64,000 nucleotides of DNA, from NCBI GenBank assembly GCA_902776955.1, contig CACYSG010000005.1:32967-96966 (forward strand). The letters run 5' to 3'. Position 1 is the stretch's first letter; every line of letters begins with the position of its first letter. A program made the position numbers and the translations under genes. The DNA is from an uncultured Bacteroidales bacterium (lineage in GTDB: Bacteria; Bacteroidota; Bacteroidia; Bacteroidales; Muribaculaceae). Shown here one piece after another: positions 44,456-54,760 of this stretch. The notes under the pieces were generated by a model. That model saw only the letters and a program-made list of their open reading frames with translations, had not been told where the DNA came from and made no database searches.

Positions 44456-45529
44456 TTAATCGTGAGTATTAGCTTTAGTCTTTTTGACTTCTATAATCTT
44501 CTTATTCTTTTCTTTGCTGTGGATTTCAAAATGTTCTTTTAAAAACTTTGCTACACCATCATAGCCAGGGAACATGGTTGAAGCATTATATCCCATTTTC
44601 TCAATGTGAGAATATATGCCATATGAAGAATCTTGTGGGATTGTAATTTGGTAAAGGTAAGTCCTTTTTTCAGCTTTTATTTCTCTCAAATAAGAGTCAA
44701 GCTGTTCATCCAGCGAACGCCTATCAGTTTTTGGCTCATGGTTCAGTTTCATCTTCCCTTTTTTGTCTAATAATCCTGGATAGAATGACTCCCAAAAAGT
44801 GAACATACCCTTTTGGGCACAAAGATTATCATTACTGTGATATCTGGGCTGAATGATCCGTAATGGTATTTGCATCGGTTTAGCCATCACCACATCAATG
44901 TTCATAGCCCAGATCTCCATATTATATTTTGGAGGATAGATTTCACCTTGTCTTCGGGCCTTAAAAGCCGTAATTAGATTGAACCTTTCCTTCGGATTAT
45001 TGTATACACCCGTCGCGGCAAAATATAACGCGACATAAATGTCATGAGTCCAGTCTAGCAAACGCGTTTTGACTCCATGGTGCTGGGCAAGCGCTGCTAA
45101 CTCCCAATACTCCTTCGGAATCCATTTATTCTTTAAAAACAATATTTCGCCATCAACACCTGGATAGAATGAATTGCGGAGTGATTCAATATGAGGAATG
45201 TACAGGCCACAATTATCACAAACTCTAAAGAAATCTTGCAGTAACTTATATTCTTCTTGAATCTGAACTAACTCTGTTGAGGCAAGAAATGCTACTTGTT
45301 TTAGTTTTTCTTCAGAAGCAGATTCAATATCTGTGATACTATCAATTGCTAAGTTGCCCCTAAGAGCCGTTGGTATTAATTCATATTTATCAGTTGAATG
45401 ACCACGGAATATATAATGTTCATCGAACAAATTATATAGCTCTCCCTTGTACGAAATGGCTGCTATAAAGTCATCTGCATTTTCAAAATGGATGGCTTTA
45501 ATATATGGAGAATTTTGTACATGTAGCAT
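44456..45529 (-). CDS. FRG-domain protein (accessory)
   Basis: 357 residues. The N-terminal FRG domain is clear: [22 protein letters not shown] (about residues 38-58, containing the F-x-G/RG name motif), and later [31 protein letters not shown] (about 140-170). The C-terminal part has [42 protein letters not shown], typical for the family. FRG proteins are frequent in mobile and defence-type islands, but a biochemical function is not established to my knowledge. AT-rich relative to the core genes. A 56-residue gene lies 27 bp upstream on the same strand. Confidence 0.9.
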   Translation of the reverse strand: MLHVQNSPYIKAIHFENADDFIAAISYKGELYNLFDEHYIFRGHSTDKYELIPTALRGNLAIDSITDIESASEEKLKQVAFLASTELVQIQEEYKLLQDFFRVCDNCGLYIPHIESLRNSFYPGVDGEILFLKNKWIPKEYWELAALAQHHGVKTRLLDWTHDIYVALYFAATGVYNNPKERFNLITAFKARRQGEIYPPKYNMEIWAMNIDVVMAKPMQIPLRIIQPRYHSNDNLCAQKGMFTFWESFYPGLLDKKGKMKLNHEPKTDRRSLDEQLDSYLREIKAEKRTYLYQITIPQDSSYGIYSHIEKMGYNASTMFPGYDGVAKFLKEHFEIHSKEKNKKIIEVKKTKANTHD

Positions 45530-45556
45530 AGTACATTAATTAAGTTTATCATACAA

Positions 45557-45727
45557 TCACATTTGCGATTTCTGTATCGCTTCTAACCATTTTGCAAAAT
45601 GCGTTGCGTCATCTATTTGCTGACAATACTTTTCTGCTACAAGAGGATGAAATGCAGCTCTTATCGATTGCTTGAGAGCTTGTATGAGAAATTTTCTCCT
45701 GATATCCTTTACAATGTCATTTTCCAT
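45557..45727 (-). CDS. 56-residue small protein upstream of the FRG gene
   Basis: The frame runs from ATG 45727 to TGA 45557 and encodes MENDIVKDIRRKFLIQALK, then QSIRAAFHPLVAEKYCQQ, and ends AKWLEAIQKSQM. It is helical and amphipathic with no signal peptide. It was found by reading the gap; no family recognised. Its 27-bp distance to the FRG start and shared strand suggest one transcript, and such a small helical partner could be a regulator or antitoxin-like companion (inference). Confidence 0.6.
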   Translation of the reverse strand: MENDIVKDIRRKFLIQALKQSIRAAFHPLVAEKYCQQIDDATHFAKWLEAIQKSQM

Positions 45728-45926
45728 AATACTGATGTATGAATATTATGGAGACAAAGATATGCAATTAATCTAGACGAGAACAAATGTTACTGTGTTG
45801 TTTTATTGACATTCTATTGACATACTATTGTATCAAGAATTGCATCAATGTGTTGTAAAGTAGCATACAAAAACGGTTGATTTACCATATAGATAAATCA
45901 ACCGTATGCTACGTTAGAAGATGTAA

Positions 45927-46400
45927 TTATTCAACAATAATCGTCTTTGTGGTGTAGTTAGAATAAACAACTATTTGGACACCCTTTTCTTCTTTGTTCA
46001 CAGGCAAGCCTTGTAGGTTGTATCGTGCTACTTCGTACGCTTCAGTATCAACAGTGATGTCTCTTTGATATGTTATTATACCTGGATCATCTGGGTTAGT
46101 AGAAGATGTTTTTTTTGAGAGTAGATAGTTAACCGTAGATATAAAAGAGCTGGCACTTGTTGAAGTTGCTGAACTGCTCATAAATTCAACTTCATAACCT
46201 TCTTGTGCTAGGAGGTTAAGAATGTTACCAACTTTATCAGCAATATAACTACTCATACCCTCTGGAATGTCACCAGTAAGATAACAATATTGGTTGGTTA
46301 GATTACTTAATTGAGTTGCATGCAAATTAATATAACTCTTTTGTGCATAAGAACTAGCACCCGCTACGAGAAGCAATAAAAATAAGAAAATTTTTTTCAT
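45927..46400 (-). CDS. small secreted protein with sorting-like C-terminus
   Basis: 157 residues. A signal peptide (MKKIFLFLLLLVAGASSYAQ) is followed by a serine/threonine-rich middle (SSSATSTSASSFISTVN). The C-terminus EVARYNLQGLPVNKEEKGVQIVVYSNYTTKTIIVE has the Bacteroidota tail pattern YNLQG-x-x-V...G-x-x-I-V...K-I-x-V, which resembles T9SS or related sorting tails. Function unknown. It lies within the low-GC cargo between comM fragments B and C; an exported protein there is unexpected for a purely intracellular defence module. Confidence 0.75.
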   Translation of the reverse strand: MKKIFLFLLLLVAGASSYAQKSYINLHATQLSNLTNQYCYLTGDIPEGMSSYIADKVGNILNLLAQEGYEVEFMSSSATSTSASSFISTVNYLLSKKTSSTNPDDPGIITYQRDITVDTEAYEVARYNLQGLPVNKEEKGVQIVVYSNYTTKTIIVE

Positions 46401-46499
46401 AAATCTATATCTTTGTAGTTAATAGAAAATATTAGTTTAATCTGTTAATATTCAGAGGTCATTTCAATAAAAGACGTGGGCTGCTTTTTATGCCACGCT

Positions 46500-46630
46500 T
46501 TGTAGTCTGACGGTCGTGAGAAAACCTTGAACGCAAAAGGGGATAAAAGAGACAGTCCACGCCGTAGCGTGGAAGCAGTCTTGCCTTCTCTTGCGTTCGT
46601 TTGAAAGTTTCTCACATTTTCAGACTACAA
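46500..46630. ncRNA. structured 131-nt inverted-repeat element, candidate small RNA
   Basis: The ends TTGTAGTCTGA / TCAGACTACAA pair perfectly (11 bp). Nested inside are GTGAGAAA / TTTCTCAC, GAACGCAA / TTGCGTTC and a central hairpin CCACGC-cgta-GCGTGG (46557-46572). The nesting of four in-register helices separated by small bulges is like a long rod RNA (6S-like or retron-like) but equally like a MITE. There is no ORF. Neither strand is favoured by the sequence. The rest of 46401-46872 shows a TATCTTTG at about 46773 and no gene. Confidence 0.45.
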
Positions 46631-46872
46631 GAATGAGCATAACGCTTCTTTCTTCCAAAATGTCTTGGATTGCCTAGCAATCCATCGGCAAATATAGTCA
46701 TTTTTTCACAAGTAGAGTCAACTTGCTTGCATTTTTTTACTTGAATGCTCTCAGAAACACGTTTTTGTTGTGTATCTTTGTGGTTGTGGATGGCTTTATG
46801 GTATATGTTTTGGTCGTTTTGGGGGCTTTATGGTTGACCTTGAGGCTGTTGCAATGACACAAGTCGTTCCGC

Positions 46873-47097
46873 TTGGATGAACTACCCGAATTTAATCGCT
46901 CCGTTTTAGAAGTGATGCGTCAGCCGCTGGAAGACAGGATAATAAGTATTAGCAGGGCGAAATACAGTACCGAATATCCCGCATCGTTCATGCTCGTGGC
47001 GAGCATGAACCCGTGCCCGTGCGGCTACTACGGCCACCCCAAGAAGAAATGCGTCTGCAACGAGTACCAGCGCCCGCACCTCGGCATCAACTTGTAA
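46873..47097 (+). pseudogene. comM internal fragment C (Walker B to finger, then fused tail)
   Basis: Starts at TTGGATGAACTACCCG ([18 protein letters not shown]) and runs through [50 protein letters not shown]. It then jumps to RPHLGINL and stops, the last eight residues resembling the native RPTYMGTNL end; the join is at CGCCC. It therefore contains exactly the Walker B segment the main comM copy has lost, and its left border is the same TTGGATGA. The codons before GTGATGCG are unusually AT-rich. Confidence 0.9.
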
Positions 47098-47194
47098 AAT
47101 AAAGTTTTGTACAATTATTTTGTCATTGGAGATTTTTGTGTAATTTTGCGACATCATAATGTTGAAATATTAAGATAAAACTACAATAAGGTGT

Positions 47195-48334
47195 ATGTAT
47201 AACAGGATAATTAACCTTGATAACGAGTATAATGACAGTGTGTTTTTGTGGGGCGCGCGCCAGGTGGGCAAGACTACATGGCTGAATGCAAAGTATCCTG
47301 CTTGTCGCACTTATGACTTGCTACGACCATCGGAGTTTGAGCGATTGTTGCGCAGGCCTGAGATTTTGTCTGAGGAATTGGAGAGCTTTGGCGAAAATGA
47401 TACGGTCATCATCGATGAAATACAGAAACTGCCGCAATTGCTTGACGAAGTGCACTCGCTGATACAAAGAAAAAACATTCGATTCATCTTGAGCGGGTCG
47501 AGTGCCAGAAAATTGAAAAGATTGGGCACGAACCTATTAGGCGGTCGGGCGTCCCGTGAACTGATGTTTCCTCTTGTCAGCGCCGAGATTCCCGATTTTG
47601 ACCTTATTCGTGCTGTGAACAATGGCATGATTCCACGCCATTACATGGTGGATAATCCTAAAGAACGTCTGCGTGGCTACGTCGGCATCTACCTGAACGA
47701 GGAGATACGGCAGGAGGCCTTGACGCGTAATCTTCAGTCATTTTCGCGATTCCTAGAAATCGCTGCTCAGTGTGACGGCGAAATGTTGGTCTACAAGAAC
47801 ATTGCTCAAGACTGTGGTATTGATTACCGAACGGTGAAAGAATACTTTACTATTCTTGAGGACACATTGTTGGGTTATCTCATTCCAGGTTTCACGTCAT
47901 CACGCAAACGCCGGGCGATTGCAGCTCCCAAGTTCTATTTGTTCGATGTTGGTCTTGCCAATTATCTCACCCATCGTGGTACATTGCGCCCTGGCAGCGA
48001 TGACTTTGGGCATGCATTCGAGCATTTCATCATTCAAGAAATCATAGCCTATTTGGGTTATAACCACATTGATGAACGGCTCACTTACTGGCGCACATCA
48101 GGTGGATATGAAGTAGATGCCATTGTCGGAGAGGGACGCCTGGCAATCGAAATCAAAGCAACAGACGAAGCCAAGTCGCGCCACACTCATGGATTGAAGG
48201 CGTTCAGGGAAGACTTTTCTGAAGCCCGCTTGATCATCGTATCACTTGACAAATACCGCCGTATGATGAATGGTGTAGATATCATCCCAGCCACCGAATT
48301 CCTGCGAGACCTATGGCAAGGAGGTATCGTGTAA
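47195..48334 (+). CDS. AAA ATPase with DUF4143 domain (accessory)
   Basis: 379 residues. The N-terminal ATPase has Walker A WGARQVGKTT (residues 19-28), Walker B TVIIDEIQKLP (about 70) and the sensor-like RFILSGSSARKL (about 95). The C-terminal DUF4143 part contains YFTILEDTLLGYLIPGF, KFYLFDVGLANYL and the nuclease-like GYEVDAIVGEGRLAIEIKAT (a PD-(D/E)xK-like pattern, ExD...EIK). These ATPases are very common, fast-diverging accessory genes in Bacteroidales; their job is unknown. Its stop codon (TAA) overlaps the first base pairs of comM fragment D. Confidence 0.9.
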   Translation: MYNRIINLDNEYNDSVFLWGARQVGKTTWLNAKYPACRTYDLLRPSEFERLLRRPEILSEELESFGENDTVIIDEIQKLPQLLDEVHSLIQRKNIRFILSGSSARKLKRLGTNLLGGRASRELMFPLVSAEIPDFDLIRAVNNGMIPRHYMVDNPKERLRGYVGIYLNEEIRQEALTRNLQSFSRFLEIAAQCDGEMLVYKNIAQDCGIDYRTVKEYFTILEDTLLGYLIPGFTSSRKRRAIAAPKFYLFDVGLANYLTHRGTLRPGSDDFGHAFEHFIIQEIIAYLGYNHIDERLTYWRTSGGYEVDAIVGEGRLAIEIKATDEAKSRHTHGLKAFREDFSEARLIIVSLDKYRRMMNGVDIIPATEFLRDLWQGGIV

Positions 48335-48389
48335 AGTCGCCCGCACCATCGCCTACATCGAGGTCTGCGCCGCCATCCTCGACCACTAC
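48333..48389 (+). pseudogene. comM 3' fragment D (57 bp)
   Basis: aaagtcgcccgcaccatcgc and the following bases match comM 42528-42584 ([19 protein letters not shown]) with about six substitutions. It carries no start or stop of its own and begins inside the stop codon of the DUF4143 gene. Confidence 0.8.
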
Positions 48390-48470
48390 AGCAGGGGCGT
48401 GAAAGTATCACCCAACTTCCATCAGGGGAGGTTGGGTGATGCTTACTCTAGGGATGAAGGTGATGTTTTC

Positions 48471-50090
48471 TTATTTGTACAGGAAGCGTTTGATGGTTTT
48501 TTTCGGGGTCTTTTCGAAGGGCTCCTCCATCAATTCCACTTTTGTGATCTTGCTGTAGGCGGGAAGGGATTTGTTGGCTTCGTTGCGCATGTTTCCAGGG
48601 GCGGCCGATTTGGCCTCGTCGTCCATGTCATCGGGGAATTCGGGATATACGAGTGCCACAATCTTCCCGTCGCGGTCCACGACGAGACATTCGCTCACAT
48701 ACTGGCAGTTGGCCAGGACGGCCTCCACCTCTTCGGGATAGATGTTTTGGCCCGAGGAGTTCAGGATCATCGACTTGATGCGTCCGCGGATAAAGATGTT
48801 GCCGCTCTTGTCCATCACGCCCAGGTCGCCGGTGCGGAACCAGCCGTCCTCGGTAAAGGCAGCCTCGGTTGCTTCGGGATTGTTGTAATAGCCTATCGTC
48901 AAGTTGGGTCCCTTGGCTTGGATTTCGCCGGGTATGTTTTGGGGATCCTCCGAGTCGATGCGCAGGTCGTGGACGGGTTTGCCGCAAGACCCTGGCACGA
49001 ACTTCTTCCAGCTTTCATATCCCAGCAGCGGGCAGGCTTCGGTCATACCATAGCCCACGGTATAGGGCAGGTGTATCTTCTTGAAGCATCGCTCAGCCTC
49101 GGGGTTGAGCGCCGCTCCACCCATGATGAAGCATTGCACGCTACCGCCGAAGGCTTCTATCATCTTGTTGCGGGCTTTTCTGTAAATCAGTTGGTTCAGC
49201 CCCGGGATGGCAAGCAATGTTTTTGCTTTTTCCAACGCGGGTTTGATGGCGTTGGCATAGATCTTCTCCATCACCAGCGGCACCGTCACCACCATATAGG
49301 GCTTGATGTCCTGCATCGCTTTGAGAAGGGTAGTGGGCGATGGGGTCTTGCCCAGGAAATACACGGTCACTCCATCGACGTTAGGATGGATGAACTCGAT
49401 GGCCAATCCGTACATGTGAGCCAGCGGTAACATCGAAACAATCGTTTGGCCGGGCGTGTTCGGGAAGTGTGTGTTGGCGAAGTCGTCGGTGTCTGATATG
49501 GCATTGTAGGTGAGCATGACACCCTTGGGGTTGCCCGTGGTTCCCGACGTGTAATTAATGATGGCCAGGTCGTCGGCATTGTCGGTCGGATAGGCCACCT
49601 GTTCGGGCCACATGCCATTGGGATAACGCTCCGAGAACGCCTTCTTGCGGTTGTCCCAGGCGTCGGCCGTCACCTGATCCCGGTGCCAGAGCAGATTGCC
49701 GTCCCTCACATTGATGGCGGCTTTGAGTTTAGGCATTTCCTCTGGATTCTGTTTTGCCCATATGTCGTCATCAACAAAAAGCACAACACTGTCTGAATGG
49801 TTGGTGAGGATAGATACCGTGCTCGGGTGAAAGTCGGCCAATAGAGGGACCGCCACACATTCATTGACATTGATTCCCCAAAAGGTCATCGCCCATCGGG
49901 CTGAATTGCGTGCACACAGAGCGATTTTATCACCCTTATTGATTCCGGCTGCAGCAAAGAAGATGTGGAACCGTTCGATATTTGTGGCCAGCTGGGCATA
50001 GGTAAAAGAGTCGCCGTTGTAGTCACACAGGGCTTTTTGGGTCCATTGTTCGCGGACCGTTTGTTCCAATTTCGACAAATAGTGCCTCAT
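48471..50090 (-). CDS. long-chain fatty-acid--CoA ligase / AMP-binding enzyme
   Basis: 539 residues from ATG 50090 (MRHYLSKLEQ); ATG 50120 is possible. ANL superfamily: P-loop INYTSGTTGNPKGVML (about residue 180), A5 motif VGYGMTEACPLLGYES (about 345), A7 FRTGDLGVMDKSGNIFIRGR (about 415) and the C-terminal lysine KTPKKTIKRFLYK at the end. It activates fatty acids with CoA for lipid synthesis; it is cytoplasmic or membrane-associated. It marks the return to core-like sequence after the comM island, convergent with the cargo. Confidence 0.9.
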   Translation of the reverse strand: MRHYLSKLEQTVREQWTQKALCDYNGDSFTYAQLATNIERFHIFFAAAGINKGDKIALCARNSARWAMTFWGINVNECVAVPLLADFHPSTVSILTNHSDSVVLFVDDDIWAKQNPEEMPKLKAAINVRDGNLLWHRDQVTADAWDNRKKAFSERYPNGMWPEQVAYPTDNADDLAIINYTSGTTGNPKGVMLTYNAISDTDDFANTHFPNTPGQTIVSMLPLAHMYGLAIEFIHPNVDGVTVYFLGKTPSPTTLLKAMQDIKPYMVVTVPLVMEKIYANAIKPALEKAKTLLAIPGLNQLIYRKARNKMIEAFGGSVQCFIMGGAALNPEAERCFKKIHLPYTVGYGMTEACPLLGYESWKKFVPGSCGKPVHDLRIDSEDPQNIPGEIQAKGPNLTIGYYNNPEATEAAFTEDGWFRTGDLGVMDKSGNIFIRGRIKSMILNSSGQNIYPEEVEAVLANCQYVSECLVVDRDGKIVALVYPEFPDDMDDEAKSAAPGNMRNEANKSLPAYSKITKVELMEEPFEKTPKKTIKRFLYK

Positions 50091-50622
50091 AGTTTTCCTT
50101 GTTTTATCATCTACAAACATTTTGGCATAATAACCAAAACAATTAAATTAATTCACCCAAAAGTACAACAATTTTTTTAATTATCGCTCTTTTTGGGCAA
50201 AAACCTCGTTTTTGTAACGATACGCCTCATGTGTTAATATATTTTAACAAACTAGTGCCGAGAAATTGGCACACATTTGACATATTTTTGTGGCGTGAAA
50301 GTTAAAAACACATTTTTTGCGAACTATGCAGATAGGCTGCGTAGTGCTGATGTACCTTTGCCGGCACTTTGTGGCATCGCCCCAAGTGTTAAACTGAAGT
50401 TAAATATCCCTTGTGGATTGAATTTTTTGTTGTTGATTTCCATATTACATTTATCCCGCCCTTGAGAGGGAAAAATAGTTGCCTAGTTCTCACCTCTGCC
50501 ATGAGGTTCTATTCCAGTGATTTAGAAACATTTCTGAAACACCTAGGGTTGATTGATTTTTATGTGAGTGAATTGCCATTTTTTTTCAATGTATTTATTA
50601 ACGTCCTAAAACGAAAAAGCGA
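50091..50622. other. intergenic stretch, no gene supported
   Basis: AT-rich. A TATTTTTG -7-like element occurs at 50283-50290. The short frames here have no family features, and I see no RNA gene. Confidence 0.4.
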
Positions 50623-50829
50623 ATGACAACGATTAAAACTTCTTCGATGAGAACTTACAGCCGCGTTCACAACTATCTTTACAACAAGAACATCGAGTGT
50701 TGGTGTGACCTCGAGAACCTTGAAGTCAGTTTCTTCAACCTCAATCGCGAAGAGACCGACGAACTCCTGAAAAAACTGGTCAAGCATTTCCACTTGACCC
50801 CCGTTAAACAAAGCTCTCTCGCCGCCTGA
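50623..50829 (+). CDS. small hypothetical protein
   Basis: 68 residues: MTTIKTSSMRTYSRVHNYLY, then a core CDLENLEVSFFNLNREETDE and a short basic end. Codon use and GC rise at the beginning of the frame as in real genes, and a basic N-terminus plus an acidic helix is a plausible small domain, but I recognise no family and no good ribosome-binding site. It could begin at the second ATG (50647). Confidence 0.45.
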   Translation: MTTIKTSSMRTYSRVHNYLYNKNIECWCDLENLEVSFFNLNREETDELLKKLVKHFHLTPVKQSSLAA

Positions 50830-50870
50830 GCCCCTTTCCGGTTCCCCGCGACAAGTTGGTCGACCTACGG

Positions 50871-50912
50871 GTAAAAAAATCCCCTGGGTGCCGTTAACAC
50901 AGCATCCAGGGG
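50871..50912 (-). terminator. intrinsic terminator serving gyrB
   Basis: On the minus strand the stem CCCCTGGATGC / GCACCCAGGGG (50912-50902 with 50891-50881) is followed by ATTTTTTT (50880-50873). Confidence 0.75.
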
Positions 50913-50975
50913 TGTGGAAAATATATCGTCGCGAGGATTACGCCCCGCGGAGCCAATGGCTCCAGAAAAAACTCT

Positions 50976-51024
50976 CTCTAAATTCTCTCTAAACTCTAAA
51001 CTCTAAACCCTAAACTCTAAACTT
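50976..51024. repeat. CTCTAAA heptamer tandem array downstream of gyrB
   Basis: About seven ctctaaa/ccctaaa units between the gyrB stop and its terminator, related to the arrays at 37.3, 41.0 and 58.4 kb. Confidence 0.7.
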
Positions 51025-51057
51025 CTAAAATTGCCAAAAATGCTGGCAATTTTAGAA

Positions 51058-53008
<1,951 letters not shown>

Positions 53009-53066
53009 AAAAATGAAGTTTTTTTCGTGTTTATACCCTCAAAAAACGGGGGTGTCTAAAAACGTA

Positions 53067-53098
53067 CAAAATTACAAAAAATCGGCCGTTTGCCCAAA
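53067..53098 (-). promoter_or_regulatory. gyrB promoter
   Basis: On the minus strand TTTG (53098-53095), a 20-bp spacer and TAATTTTG (53074-53067), about 58 bp upstream of the gyrB ATG. Confidence 0.65.
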
Positions 53099-53198
53099 GC
53101 CAAAATCCTTAAAAAACACTAAATTCGACGTAGTTCATCATCCCGGAAAAGCGATGATTTCAATCCTATTTTCCCCATTCCAAATAATACCATTTTCC

Positions 53199-53298
53199 GT
53201 CCAAATGTGGGGTAAAAACCATAGATTTGGACAAAAACCGAACGATTTTCGTCCAAATGTGGGTCAAAACACCCACTTTTGGACAAAAACCCAAATAT
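53199..53298. repeat. 100-bp direct repeat, left copy
   Basis: Matches 54994-55093 at 99 of 100 positions (one C/T difference). The unit holds two hairpins: GTCCAAAT...ATTTGGAC and GTCCAAATGTGGGT...ACCCACTTTTGGAC. The two copies flank the DUF234 ATPase and MITE copy 2. Confidence 0.9.
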
Positions 53299-53308
53299 TA
53301 CTTGGAAA

Positions 53309-54748
53309 TCACAACTCAGCGAATAAATCTCGAGTTGTGAGTTGACTATGGACGATTGATGAATGTGCCCCTTTGGCGACACCCATTGGAGTGATAAATG
53401 TCAGAACCGGGCCACGAGTGATGCCCGTGACGTCCATGAAGAGGTCTTTGCGTTCCCGCAGCCGTGCCGCATAATCCTTGGTGATATTATAGAGTTTCTC
53501 AGAAAATTTCATCTCAACGAGGTGGATGATTTTGTCGGCACGCTTGATGACGAGATCAATTTGGGCACCTTTACGGGGGTCGCCCTTGCGAGGTACAAAA
53601 CGCCATGATGAGGCTTCGGTAGCCATTCCTGCAATACCTAATCCTTTCTTGATGTGAGGCAAGTGGCGTAGGCATACTTCTTCAAAGGTAAAGCCTTCCC
53701 ACGATTCCACACTGCGGTCTGTAAAGTGGTGTTGCCAGTACTGTTCATCTCGAGTGCGGTTATTCTCCACATAGCGGAAATAGAACAAAGTGTAAAAGTC
53801 GGCAAGTCTATAGAGTGTCTGCTTGTTTTTATTACCGAACTGAGCGTAGGATATGATGAAATCGCAACGTTCCAGGTTGTTAAGCATCTTGCTCAGGCCC
53901 CCGCCGCTATATCCTGTCTTTTGCTCAATCTCGCTACGGGTGAAGCCTTCGCGCTTGGTTGCAAGATACTTGACAATATTGATATAACGATCGGCTTTAT
54001 TGAACAGGGCATTGTATAGTTCGTTGATCTCGTTGCTCAAGTCTCCACCCCTGCGAAATATCAAGGAATCCACATTCTCGGGAAGGCTCAACTCGGGTTT
54101 CAACAGGCTCAAATAGTATGGTACGCCACCAAATACCATATAACACTGCAGGATTTGGTACTCATCCCACTCAAAGCCGTGCTCGATAAGGTAGTCTTTG
54201 CACTCGCTCAGATAGAATGGGCGCAGGTAGATGCTATGTGTAATGCGGTTGTGCAGTCCACCCTGATTGTCCTCTAACTTTTCTTTCATCCAACTCGTGG
54301 CGCTACCACAGGCAATGAAAACGATATCGTCTCGATTTTGCACCCAATTGGACCAAAAATATTCAAGTTCATCAACAAACTCGCTACCCTGGGTGTCAAT
54401 CCACGGCATTTCATCAAAAAAAATGACCTTGCGCTTGTCTGGACAATGGTCAAGATAAACTTGTAGTTCCAGGAATGCTTCGTGCCAATTACTGAATTGA
54501 GGAATATCGCTGCGCCTGGAGTATTGAGCGAGGGCCTCCCTGAAGTTCTGTAACTGAACTGCTTTTTTCTGACGATGAGCCCCTACATAGTGGAAACTGT
54601 ATTTGTCTTGAAAGAACCTACGCACCAGAAAGGTTTTTCCGATACGGCGACGGCCATATAGGATAATAAGCTCAGAACGATTAGATTCCATAGCCCACTT
54701 CAGCTCTTCACATTCCTGTTTGCGTCCAATCAGTTTTTCCATTGTCAT
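53309..54748 (-). CDS. AAA ATPase with DUF234 nuclease-like domain (accessory)
   Basis: 479 residues. The N-terminal ATPase has IGRKQECEEL, Walker A LYGRRRIGKTFLVRRF (about residues 30-46), Walker B KVIFFDEMPWIDT (about 108-120) and IACGSATSWM. A winged-helix-like middle follows (FTRSEIEQKTGYSGGGLSKMLNNLERCDFI). The C-terminal DUF234 part has GAQIDLVIKRADKIIHLVEMKFSE, a PD-(D/E)xK-like D...E-x-K pattern. Archaeal-type ATPase family, common as an accessory gene in Bacteroidales, function unknown. It starts 12 bp from a MITE and lies between 100-bp direct repeats, so the gene looks like a discrete insertion next to gyrB. Confidence 0.9.
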   Translation of the reverse strand: MTMEKLIGRKQECEELKWAMESNRSELIILYGRRRIGKTFLVRRFFQDKYSFHYVGAHRQKKAVQLQNFREALAQYSRRSDIPQFSNWHEAFLELQVYLDHCPDKRKVIFFDEMPWIDTQGSEFVDELEYFWSNWVQNRDDIVFIACGSATSWMKEKLEDNQGGLHNRITHSIYLRPFYLSECKDYLIEHGFEWDEYQILQCYMVFGGVPYYLSLLKPELSLPENVDSLIFRRGGDLSNEINELYNALFNKADRYINIVKYLATKREGFTRSEIEQKTGYSGGGLSKMLNNLERCDFIISYAQFGNKNKQTLYRLADFYTLFYFRYVENNRTRDEQYWQHHFTDRSVESWEGFTFEEVCLRHLPHIKKGLGIAGMATEASSWRFVPRKGDPRKGAQIDLVIKRADKIIHLVEMKFSEKLYNITKDYAARLRERKDLFMDVTGITRGPVLTFITPMGVAKGAHSSIVHSQLTTRDLFAEL

Positions 54749-54760
54749 ATCAATTATTTT

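Noticed and set aside
46500-46630. Retron ncRNA
   Set aside because: The end pairing is retron-like, but no reverse transcriptase lies in the window, so I list it only as a structured element.
41125-48391. A Tn7-like transposon in comM
   Set aside because: No tnsA/B/C/D, integrase or terminal repeats are visible; several comM pieces rather than two borders are present.
50261-50282. A second sigma-54 site (TGGCACACATTTGAC)
   Set aside because: The -12 part lacks the TTGC at the correct distance.
50277-50465. A 62-codon frame behind a TATTTTTG element
   Set aside because: Odd composition, no ribosome-binding site, no family; probably chance.
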